Shown: in pieces, positions 43,404 to 50,425 of the stretch
How positions within the stretch are numbered: position 1 is the first letter of the stretch
Layout: every line of letters begins with the position of its first letter
From: Nitrospiraceae bacterium
GTDB taxonomy: Bacteria; Nitrospirota; Nitrospiria; Nitrospirales; Nitrospiraceae
Direction of reading: 5' to 3'
Assembly (NCBI GenBank): GCA_035623075.1
Contig: DASPUC010000005.1
Coordinates: forward strand, 1-64,000
Length of the DNA: 64,000 bases
Made by a program: the position numbers and the translations under genes
Notes under the pieces: generated by a model
The model's database searches: none
Seen by the model: the letters and a program-made list of their open reading frames with translations, nothing else
What the model was told of the DNA's origin: nothing

Positions 43404-44288
43404 CTATAATTTCTTGCGTACTTCCTTCCAATCTTTCGCCACCTTCGCCTTGCGCGGCACTTCGCCTTTGGACGGTTCTGGCACAATCACCGCCTCGAGG
43501 CGACGTTGAAGAAACGCTTCCGCAAAGGCTTTCGATCGACCGATACCGACTTTGAGCGTTTTCCAGCCGGCGGTGTGGAGTTCGTCTAATCGGGTGCCCA
43601 CTGCATCAGAATCGCCTGGCAGAGCAAGAATATGACCAGGGGGAAACTTGTGCGTTTTCAACCATGCTCGAACCAACTCATTTGTGGAGAACCCACCCGA
43701 GTGATCGCCCTCCGTTGTCACCATGTAGATGACATTATAATAGAACTGTGTCAGCTTCCTCAGCTCGTCGGCAGCATCCGGTATCGGATCCCTTTCCGCT
43801 CTCTTCCCGAACGGAAGGGTCGGTACAGGGGAGGACGCAGGCTCTTCTTCCATTAATGCCGCGAGTTCCACGGCGAGGATCGGCCTCCGACGTTCCCAGA
43901 CTGAAACGTTCGCCGTTGCTTCCGCAGGTCCGATTCTCGGACTGTCGGCAACACGCACGGTGATCGTTGCCATGCCGCGTGTTTTGGGGGTGAACTGGAA
44001 CACGGCACGTCCGTCACCTCCTGTCATCGCTCTCGCGACAATCTCCCCGTTCTGCAAGAGTTCGAGCGGTTCTCCTCCCAACCCTGCATCACCCAACAAG
44101 CCTTTTCGAGCGAGCTTGGCTTCGATGGCAACCGGTTGGTTGAGGCCGGTCAACGCATCTTTGACGAGCAACGTGCCGGCCACCTTATCGGCTGACCAGA
44201 CAACAACACCCTCTGGAGCAAGCAACAATAGCACGACCACCCACCAGGCTCGGATGGTCGGTCGTGCTCCTCGCACCCATGCACTCAT
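43404..44288 (-). CDS. Exported protein with an Ig-like domain and a HAD/LNS2-like domain
   Basis: 294 residues. A membrane segment or signal (IRAWWVVVLLLLAPEGVVVW) is followed by an Ig-like or carboxypeptidase-regulatory-like beta domain (QPVAIEAKLARKGLLGDAG, GRAVFQFTPKTRGMATITVR). After a linker comes a domain that resembles App1/Lipin-like HAD folds: FYYNVIYMVTTEGDHSGGFS, TNELVRAWLKTHKFPPGHIL and GWKTLKVGIGRSKAFAEAF. The catalytic D-x-D of HAD phosphatases is not visible, so activity is doubtful. No partner gene is evident. Confidence 0.7.
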   Translation of the reverse strand: MSAWVRGARPTIRAWWVVVLLLLAPEGVVVWSADKVAGTLLVKDALTGLNQPVAIEAKLARKGLLGDAGLGGEPLELLQNGEIVARAMTGGDGRAVFQFTPKTRGMATITVRVADSPRIGPAEATANVSVWERRRPILAVELAALMEEEPASSPVPTLPFGKRAERDPIPDAADELRKLTQFYYNVIYMVTTEGDHSGGFSTNELVRAWLKTHKFPPGHILALPGDSDAVGTRLDELHTAGWKTLKVGIGRSKAFAEAFLQRRLEAVIVPEPSKGEVPRKAKVAKDWKEVRKKL

Positions 44289-44334
44289 ATAATATTGAAA
44301 TCAACTGACTGGATTGGCAAACGGCCTGTCGTAA

Positions 44335-44802
44335 CTAGGCTTTGAGCGCATCCAATACTTCTTTCGTGTGGCCGTCCACTTTGACCTTACGGAAGATCGC
44401 CTTCAACTGCCCCGATGCATCGATCACAAACGTGCTGCGTTCGAGGCCCCAATAGGTTCGCCCATACATATTCTTGAGCTTATAGACGCCGTAGGCTTTA
44501 GAGGCTGCGGCTTCTTCATCGCTCAACAATGTGAACGGCAACTTGAACTTGGCGATGAACTTCTGGTGGGAGACTTTCCCGTCCATGCTCACACCGAGCA
44601 CCACCGCTCCGGCTTTCTTCAACGTCGCCTCCCCGTCACGAAAACTACAGGCTTCTTTGGTACAGCCCGGAGTGTCATCCTTCGGATAGAAATAGAGGAC
44701 GACCTGCTTGCCCTTGAAATCCTTCAGGCTGACCGTCTTTCCCGATTGATCGGGCAAGGAGACATCAGGGGCTGTGTCTCCGATTACAAGTTCGCGTGCC
44801 AT
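44335..44802 (-). CDS. bcp: Thiol peroxidase / peroxiredoxin of the Bcp (PrxQ) family
   Basis: 155 residues from ATG 44802, which follows GGAAGGACTGGG; the longer frame to 45021 has no protein character. The enzyme reduces H2O2 and organic peroxides with thioredoxin. The peroxidatic and resolving Cys are in YPKDDTPGCTKEACSFRD. The fold continues with GVSMDGKVSHQKFIAKFKLP and TYWGLERSTFVIDASGQLKA. A thioredoxin gene lies elsewhere in the window (60532-60879). It lies 25 bases downstream of the TPR lipoprotein gene on the same strand. Confidence 0.95.
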   Translation of the reverse strand: MARELVIGDTAPDVSLPDQSGKTVSLKDFKGKQVVLYFYPKDDTPGCTKEACSFRDGEATLKKAGAVVLGVSMDGKVSHQKFIAKFKLPFTLLSDEEAAASKAYGVYKLKNMYGRTYWGLERSTFVIDASGQLKAIFRKVKVDGHTKEVLDALKA

Positions 44803-44827
44803 TACCCAGTCCTTCCGTTTGCAATCC

Positions 44828-45259
44828 TCACCGAGGCCCCATGGTCGGCCTTCCAGTTGCGTAGGGCCGTTCCTTCTGCGTTTTCGGCGCCTGCACATTG
44901 CCATACGGGGACAAGGCGGGAGAATCCCAAATGGTTTTATCTCCCGGCGCGAGATTCGCGGCTTCCATGAATTGCTGCCGCGCGGTTTCCGTATCACCCA
45001 GAGCGTTGAGTGCAAGGGCATAGTTATAATGAGCCTGCCCGGATTGAGGCGCGAGCGCCATCGCTTGCGAAAAATACGTCTTGGCTTCCTCGAACTGTCG
45101 TGCCTGATAGGCCTGCGTCCCCTGTTCAGTCAATGCGATGGCTTGAGGTGTGTTTCCTGGATCCAACGTCAACGGAACCAACGGCTTGGCTTTTGGTTTC
45201 GCGCAGGCAACGAGTCCCATCGTCAAGAGCAATGCTCCAAGAATAGACAGGTATTTCAT
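44828..45259 (-). CDS. TPR lipoprotein
   Basis: 143 residues from ATG 45259, placed by GGAGGAG just upstream. Lipoprotein signal MKYLSILGALLLTMGLVAC with the Cys at residue 19. Two TPR units follow: AIALTEQGTQAYQARQFEEA and QAHYNYALALNALGDTETAR. The C-terminus (SPALSPYGNVQAPKTQKERP) is Pro-rich. It is likely a periplasmic scaffold attached to a membrane, comparable to small NlpI- or PilF-like proteins, but no specific family was identified. It lies 24 bases downstream of the DUF507 genes. Confidence 0.82.
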   Translation of the reverse strand: MKYLSILGALLLTMGLVACAKPKAKPLVPLTLDPGNTPQAIALTEQGTQAYQARQFEEAKTYFSQAMALAPQSGQAHYNYALALNALGDTETARQQFMEAANLAPGDKTIWDSPALSPYGNVQAPKTQKERPYATGRPTMGPR

Positions 45260-45283
45260 AGCTCCTCCGTACATCTCCACAAC

Positions 45284-45559
45284 TCATGCCTTCGCGTGCT
45301 TCCGCAGTTCTTCCTCAAACGTTTTCCGGTAGAGCACATCCCATTCCGGGCTACCTTCCACGATCGTCCGTGAATAAGACGATAACTTGTACCTCACTTT
45401 CCGGTCGATTTCACCTTCCTGTGTTAATTCGGCAGCGAGCACCCGTTTGATTTCGCGGAGAACCTTGCCTTCTTCACTCTTCATGTGAATCAACGGACTA
45501 TTTTTGACTGCCCTAAGAATGACATGCGAGAGATGGCTGATCTTGTCGTCACTCAACAT
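45284..45559 (-). CDS. DUF507 family protein (second copy)
   Basis: 91 residues, helical and charged: MLSDDKISHLSHVILRAVKN, EEGKVLREIKRVLAAELTQE, DRKVRYKLSSYSRTIVEGSP and EWDVLYRKTFEEELRKH. The order matches the DUF507 pattern, in which an N-terminal helix carries the L-S/x-D-x-K-I-x-x-L-x-x-x-I motif. ATG 45559 is used; a GTG at 45574 would add five residues. Nothing about its biochemical role is known. The adjacent gene encodes a paralogue. Confidence 0.88.
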   Translation of the reverse strand: MLSDDKISHLSHVILRAVKNSPLIHMKSEEGKVLREIKRVLAAELTQEGEIDRKVRYKLSSYSRTIVEGSPEWDVLYRKTFEEELRKHAKA

Positions 45560-45591
45560 ATCGAATCTGTGCACGGCGGGAAATCGGAAGG

Positions 45592-45873
45592 TTACAGTAT
45601 AATGCCACGATCTCGTACCAACTTGTTTTTGATCATCGTAAACATTTTTTGATAATCGACCTGTCCCCGCTCGATATCTTGTTCGTAGACCTTCATGAGT
45701 TGCCGGACTTCTGCGTTGAGCCGGTCCTCGACGGAAAGTTCCTCCGTCATGGTTTGATCGAGCACCTGAACAAAGGCCTTTCGATCACCGGTCAGTTCCA
45801 CATGGCCTTCCTGCTGCAAACGAGTCGCCAATGTTTCCGCCATGTGATGAACACGTTCTTTCGAGAGCCGCAC
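45592..45873 (-). CDS. DUF507 family protein (first copy)
   Basis: 93 residues, starting with GTG at 45873: RLSKERVHHMAETLATRLQQ, then VLDQTMTEELSVEDRLNAEV and KVYEQDIERGQVDYQKMFTM, ending IKNKLVRDRGIIL. This copy has the usual DUF507 end. The paralogue downstream is similar in length and layout, separated by 32 bases, so the pair may form a heterodimer. The family is common in Nitrospirota and Deltaproteobacteria as far as I recall. Confidence 0.9.
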   Translation of the reverse strand: MRLSKERVHHMAETLATRLQQEGHVELTGDRKAFVQVLDQTMTEELSVEDRLNAEVRQLMKVYEQDIERGQVDYQKMFTMIKNKLVRDRGIIL

Positions 45874-45909
45874 GATCTGTCCCCTGTCTCTCCGAACTCC
45901 GTCCCAGCT

Positions 45910-46293
45910 TTAGATCTTCTCCACTTTGATCGTCTGCATGGTCATGACCTGTCGCAAAACTGTGGCATCGCCGATAACCTTACCGACGATGTTCACACGA
46001 TCAGCGGGGACCGGGTCTGGGCCCATGCTCATCGGAGTTCGACCGAAGAAAATCGCCACCACTTGCCCTACCCCCCAAAAGGCGACATCACCGACCTTCA
46101 CCTGTGAGGTGGCCGTCTCGCGATAATCTTTCACGCCGGGGAGTTTGAAATACAATTCCTCGCCCCATGTGTTCAGTGGTGCTTCGACGGGCAAGGCAGC
46201 ATAGATTTCATCGGCGGTTTTATTGGGCTTCAGTTCCACGACGAGCTGCACTGAGCCGACAGTCACACGTATGCGCCTGGCGTTGCCCAACAT
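45910..46293 (-). CDS. Cyclophilin-like fold protein (TM1367/DUF369 type)
   Basis: 127 residues: RIRVTVGSVQLVVELKPNKT, then ALPVEAPLNTWGEELYFKLP and VGDVAFWGVGQVVAIFFGRT, ending in MSMGPDPVPADRVNIVGKV. These segments match the Cyclophil_like family (PF04126), a small cyclophilin-fold group without confirmed isomerase activity. The start ATG 46293 follows GGAAGGTGATG. It is cytoplasmic. It lies 36 bases upstream of the DUF507 genes in the same direction. Confidence 0.9.
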   Translation of the reverse strand: MLGNARRIRVTVGSVQLVVELKPNKTADEIYAALPVEAPLNTWGEELYFKLPGVKDYRETATSQVKVGDVAFWGVGQVVAIFFGRTPMSMGPDPVPADRVNIVGKVIGDATVLRQVMTMQTIKVEKI

Positions 46294-46425
46294 CCCGTTT
46301 CATCACCTTCCCTCGCATTCAAGGAATGGTGTCGTCCTCCTGCAACCAGAAGAATTTCGGCTCGAGTCTCGTTCGGAATCTAACTTGTTTACCCCCTGAA
46401 ATCAAGGCTACAATCCGGCTTCGCG

Positions 46426-47232
46426 ATGCTCACCTCAACCTTTGTTCTTCTTCACAGAGTTGGTCCTCACACTGAGCGACGCTTATGGGACACAGGCGTC
46501 CTCAACTGGGCGACATTTCTGGGTTCGTCGGCACTCTCCGGCATCTCGTCTGTCCGAAAAACGTGGTACGATGCGCAATTGGTTGCTGCTCAATCCCACC
46601 TGGATGCCGGTCATGCGCAGTATTTCGCGACATGCCTCAAGCCGCGTGAACACTGGCGCTTGTTTGACGCCTTTCGCCGTCGCGTTCTCTATCTGGACAT
46701 TGAAACAACCGGCATGTCGGCTCGTGATGGACACGTCACGGTGGTCGGGCTCTATCGCAACGACCGCATGACCAGTCTCGTACATGGCGAAACATTAACG
46801 GAAGATCGCTTGCACGATGAACTCGAGCAGACTGATCTGCTCGTGACATTTTTTGGAAGCGGGTTCGACATCCCGTATCTTCAAGCGAAGTTTCCTCGAT
46901 TGGACTTCCGAAAGCCTCATTTCGATCTCTGCTTTGCTGCGCGCCGACTCGGATTCCGCGGCGGTCTTAAGCTCATCGAGCAAGAGCTGGGCATTGACCG
47001 TGACCAAGACGTCATCGGACTCGATGGATGGGACGCGGTTCGTCTCTGGCATCAGTGGAAAGGAGGCGATCAGGCGGCGCTGGACCTCCTGCTCCGCTAT
47101 AACATCGCTGACACTCGCAACCTCGCACTTCTCGCTGAACACCTCTACAAACGACTGGCCGCTCGCTTCGGTCCGTTGTCTGTTGCTGCCATATCGGGCT
47201 ATCGCAACTTCTCGTCTGAGGCCCCTGCGTGA
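46426..47232 (+). CDS. Ribonuclease H-like 3'-5' exonuclease domain protein (YprB type)
   Basis: 268 residues. The N-terminus, MLTSTFVLLHRVGPHTERRL followed by WDTGVLNWATFL, is a YprB-type helix-hairpin element. The DEDD-type nuclease core has VLYLDIETTGMSARDGHVTV (D-x-E), VTFFGSGFDIPYLQAKFPRL with the second Asp, and LLRYNIADTRNLALLAEHLY with the final Asp. The enzyme presumably trims DNA or RNA ends. The TGA overlaps the start of the PP2C gene (GTGA), so the two are coupled. Confidence 0.9.
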   Translation: MLTSTFVLLHRVGPHTERRLWDTGVLNWATFLGSSALSGISSVRKTWYDAQLVAAQSHLDAGHAQYFATCLKPREHWRLFDAFRRRVLYLDIETTGMSARDGHVTVVGLYRNDRMTSLVHGETLTEDRLHDELEQTDLLVTFFGSGFDIPYLQAKFPRLDFRKPHFDLCFAARRLGFRGGLKLIEQELGIDRDQDVIGLDGWDAVRLWHQWKGGDQAALDLLLRYNIADTRNLALLAEHLYKRLAARFGPLSVAAISGYRNFSSEAPA

Positions 47233-48008
47233 CACACTCGACTCGATGGATTGGTATCGGACGCACACACATCGGCTGCGTCCGTTCTTCGAACCAGGAC
47301 ACCTATGGCGTGCTCAACGATCAGGGAGTCTGGTTCGTTGCTGACGGGATGGGCGGTCACGCAGGAGGAGACATTGCGGCTCAAATTGCCGTGGCCGTCG
47401 CAATCTCCGAAACGAAAGAGCGCGTCGCCCTACTGCGCGACCAACCTGATCAGGCTTCGACGATGCTGGCCGACATTATCACGCGCGCGAATCAAGCCAT
47501 TCACGACAAAGTCCGGCATGAGCCTCACCTTAAGGGCATGGGCACGACCATCGCTGCGCTTGCGATTCCGCCCTCTCCTACGCCTATTGCTCACGTGGCA
47601 CATCTCGGCGATAGCCGGGCTTATCTGTATCGTGATCGATCGTTGACCCAATTGACGCGCGACCACACGCTCGTCGAGCAGCTTGTGAAACGTGGGCTCC
47701 TTGACGTCGAATCCGCACGCACGTACCCGGAGCGTCATGTTCTGACTAAAGCCCTCGGGATGGGAATCGGCGTGAAACCTGAGCTGACGTCCTGTCCATT
47801 GCGTCCCGACGATATCCTGTTGTTATGCACGGATGGTCTGAATAAGATGCTCGATGATCCCGCCATCGCCGTGGTTCTAGCGGACTGCTACGGCGACTCT
47901 GATCGTGCGTCATATGAGCTCATCACACGGGCAGTGGAACGGGGAGGGGAAGATAATGTGACTGTCATCGTTTGTGCTCCGGTCACGTCGGTTCTCTCTC
48001 CCACATAG
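47229..48008 (+). CDS. PP2C-type protein serine/threonine phosphatase (Stp1/PrpC)
   Basis: 259 residues, a complete metal-dependent phosphatase. Landmarks: GCVRSSNQDTYGVLNDQG, WFVADGMGGHAGGDIAAQIA (first metal Asp), VAHLGDSRAYLYRDRSLTQL, LLLCTDGLNKMLDDPAI and GEDNVTVIVCAP (last metal Asp). It begins with GTG 47229 overlapping the exonuclease stop. Bacterial members dephosphorylate substrates of Hanks-type kinases; no such kinase is encoded in this window. Confidence 0.95.
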   Translation: MTHSTRWIGIGRTHIGCVRSSNQDTYGVLNDQGVWFVADGMGGHAGGDIAAQIAVAVAISETKERVALLRDQPDQASTMLADIITRANQAIHDKVRHEPHLKGMGTTIAALAIPPSPTPIAHVAHLGDSRAYLYRDRSLTQLTRDHTLVEQLVKRGLLDVESARTYPERHVLTKALGMGIGVKPELTSCPLRPDDILLLCTDGLNKMLDDPAIAVVLADCYGDSDRASYELITRAVERGGEDNVTVIVCAPVTSVLSPT

Positions 48009-48100
48009 TCATTGACAACCACTCATAGGCCATGTAGCCTGAGCTTCCAACCAGCCATTCTCCACACCCTTCAGGATTTGGGCTAAAGGAAAGCGGTGCC

Positions 48101-48997
48101 ATGTTTGTCGCGAGTCGTCTCATCCTGGGTGCGCTCCTCTGCACAGGCAGTGGGGCCGTCGCCATGACGGTACAGGCAGCAGACATCCAGACTCCCGAGG
48201 ACACAATTCGAGCTCTGGTCCGTGCGAACGCAGAAAAGGACATGCCGGCCCTTTCTCGCCTCATGGCGCATGACGCCGATATCATCAGTTATTCGGTTGG
48301 CGGACGGAAATACATAGGATGGCCGGACCTCGAACGGGACATGCAGGAAGAGTTCGACTCCGCTACCAAGCTGGACATTCCGATCACCGAACTCAAGGTT
48401 TGGACCAAAGGGGACATCGCCTGGTTCACGATGGAGGTGAACTATATCCGCACCGTCACCCGAGGCGCCGAACAACAGCGTGCCACGTTGCCACTCAGGG
48501 AAACCGGCGTGTTGGAACGCCGCGACGGGCGATGGGTGCTCTTATCCTGGCACGAATCGTTTCAAAACTCGGGAGCCGCAGTTCCTCTCGCGGGTTCTGC
48601 ACGGACGACCGCTGTTCCCGCGCGGACCTCATTAACTCATCAAGAGACAACTCCGGATCTAAGCAGTGAGTGGGATATTCTCGAAGTCGAGGACAACAAA
48701 ACTTACAAAGCCACGTTGGATAGGTCCGGCAACGGTCCCTATACTCAGCAAGGCGGGCGATTCGTCACCACCAAATTTGACGATGGCCTGTGGCAAGGAA
48801 CGTGGCATCAAAGCGGAAACGATCGAGAAGGCGGATTCGAAATCCTCTTGTCTGAGGACGGTCTCAGCGCGAAAGGAGTTTGGTGGTATTCACGTGTCGG
48901 TGACAAGAACAACATCCCTCCTCGCCAATGGGGAGGGACCTATGTGTGGAAGAGGATCGTGAAACCGGGGACAGCGACCGAATCATCGTTTCGCTGA
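48101..48997 (+). CDS. Exported NTF2/SnoaL-like domain protein
   Basis: 298 residues with a signal peptide (FVASRLILGALLCTGSGAVA, cleavage near VQA). The first domain has the SnoaL-3/DUF4440 pattern: TPEDTIRALVRANAEKDMPA, GGRKYIGWPDLERDMQEEF, VWTKGDIAWFTMEVNYIRT and GVLERRDGRWVLLSWHESF. After a Thr/Pro linker near residue 180 a beta-rich C-terminal domain follows (YTQQGGRFVTTKFDDGLWQG, WWYSRVGDKNNIPPRQWGGT). That domain is not recognised. The start follows AAGGAAAG. The protein is probably periplasmic. Confidence 0.85.
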   Translation: MFVASRLILGALLCTGSGAVAMTVQAADIQTPEDTIRALVRANAEKDMPALSRLMAHDADIISYSVGGRKYIGWPDLERDMQEEFDSATKLDIPITELKVWTKGDIAWFTMEVNYIRTVTRGAEQQRATLPLRETGVLERRDGRWVLLSWHESFQNSGAAVPLAGSARTTAVPARTSLTHQETTPDLSSEWDILEVEDNKTYKATLDRSGNGPYTQQGGRFVTTKFDDGLWQGTWHQSGNDREGGFEILLSEDGLSAKGVWWYSRVGDKNNIPPRQWGGTYVWKRIVKPGTATESSFR

Positions 48998-49085
48998 CGG
49001 CTGTAGCTTCTACGCTGGCACATCGAATGCAACCGTGCTGCTCATCGAATATCCGTGCAATGCTGTCTCACATGTGGGAGGTCCA

Positions 49086-50090
49086 ATGGCACAGCTTTTC
49101 TATGTAATTATAGTAGGCTTTCTTCTGTCCGTCGTGACCCCCGTCTTCGCTGACGGCGGCCATCAGCATCACGCGGTTCCCACATTGAACGGCCAGACCA
49201 CGACGAAGGTCACCATCGCTGAGAATATCGTGACCCTCACGTTCGGACCAGTCGATCTCCCGTCCGCGCACGACGGGGACCTCGCTGCGTCCATGCCGAA
49301 GCATGTATTCCAGCTTCCTAAGGACATGTATATGGTGGGCTACAAATCAGCCGTGTTTACCAAAGACGGCACAACGCTGCCGAGAAACTACCTGCACCAC
49401 ATTCTCATGTTGAATAACGATAAACCCAGTGTCTCATGCCCCGGAGAGCCACTCTTCTTCAGCGGGGCCGGACTTGAGATGACCGAAGCGCGCTTTCCCG
49501 ATGGGTATGGCGTCAAGCTGGCGAAGGGCCAAAACTTAATGTCCGTCGTGGCGTTTTATCACAAAGCCCCGCGCACCAAGGATGTCATGGCCAGCTTCAC
49601 CATGTACATGGCACCGGAGGGAAAGCCGATTAAGGAAATGGACGTCTATCAGGTCGGAGTGAACGTCGTGTGCTACAGCAAATTTGCTCAGCGCGGCCCC
49701 GATCAAACCGATGAAGGCATTGAAATTAAGAACGGGGTCCAGGTGCATAGTGCTCCTCTGAAGTTCTTAATGGATGGCTGTGTCAAATTTGCTTATCCGC
49801 ATGGACACGATGAGTTGTTGCTGATCGCGTTGGAAAACAAGACGAGGAAGCAGACACTTCTCCGGACTGTACCAGACGTCGCGAGTGATGGAGCCTTTCT
49901 CGAATTTCAACCTCATCAAGTGTATAAGGACGCCAGAGGGTTTTCAGTCACCACAGCAGACGACTATGAAATGGTGATGGTCCACCATCATCCATTGCAA
50001 AAAGAAGAACTGCAGCATGGAATGGGAAATTATCTTCTCTATATGACTCCGGGAATCTGTTCCGGTACCGATACCGCACTCGCCAAGTAA
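49086..50090 (+). CDS. Exported protein, possible copper type II monooxygenase-like fold
   Basis: 334 residues from ATG 49086, preceded by GTGGGAGGT. Signal peptide YVIIVGFLLSVVTPVFA, then HQHHAVP. Histidine groups at RNYLHHILMLNN, SVVAFYHKAP, FAYPHGHDELLLIAL and EMVMVHHHPLQKEELQHGMG recall the copper ligands of PHM-type ascorbate-dependent monooxygenases. Several cysteines (PSVSCPGEP, VNVVCYSK, MDGCVKF) could form disulfides. The match is by eye; a metal-binding periplasmic protein is safer than a named enzyme. A terminator-like hairpin follows about 120 bases downstream. Confidence 0.7.
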   Translation: MAQLFYVIIVGFLLSVVTPVFADGGHQHHAVPTLNGQTTTKVTIAENIVTLTFGPVDLPSAHDGDLAASMPKHVFQLPKDMYMVGYKSAVFTKDGTTLPRNYLHHILMLNNDKPSVSCPGEPLFFSGAGLEMTEARFPDGYGVKLAKGQNLMSVVAFYHKAPRTKDVMASFTMYMAPEGKPIKEMDVYQVGVNVVCYSKFAQRGPDQTDEGIEIKNGVQVHSAPLKFLMDGCVKFAYPHGHDELLLIALENKTRKQTLLRTVPDVASDGAFLEFQPHQVYKDARGFSVTTADDYEMVMVHHHPLQKEELQHGMGNYLLYMTPGICSGTDTALAK

Positions 50091-50425
50091 GATGACATGA
50101 TACCTATATCGCTCGCCGTTGACATTGCCTGCAAGAGCATCGTCCTATAGCTTCCTCCCGCTCCGTCTCAGTGGGTCAGCGCGTTCATTTTTGTCCGCGA
50201 ACCCGCTTTCACCCTACCAAAGTAGGAGCCTGTTTTTCCGCTCGTAGACTGGGTTTCCCGCTTCCCCCTATGTTATTCACATGCTCATACTCGCAGCCGA
50301 TTCTGAACTGTTCGGACAAGGAATAGAGGCAGTTGCTCTGTTCCTGCATCCGATCGAAGCGACCGTGTTTTCATCGCTCTGGGATTATCTTGCTCTGATG
50401 TCCCAGAGGCACCAGGGATGTCGTA
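50091..50425. other. Intergenic region upstream of the large fusion gene
   Basis: 335 bases. A short plus-strand frame from 50281 overlaps the start of the large gene in another register and shows no protein character. Apart from a terminator-like hairpin near 50213, I see no gene, RNA or convincing promoter. Confidence 0.35.
50213..50237 (+). terminator. Weak terminator-like hairpin
   Basis: CCTAC (50213-50217) and GTAGG (50222-50226) pair around CAAA, followed by AGCCTG and five T (50233-50237). The stem is short, so strength is uncertain. It would end the transcript of the gene at 49086. Confidence 0.35.

Noticed and set aside
43222-43431. Minus-strand frame of 69 codons overlapping the end of the HAD-like gene
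   Set aside because: No ribosome site, no recognisable domain, and its end overlaps a better supported gene in another frame.
43404-44288. Active HAD phosphatase
   Set aside because: The fold resembles App1/Lipin-like proteins, but the D-x-D nucleophile motif is not visible, so only a domain-level resemblance is reported.
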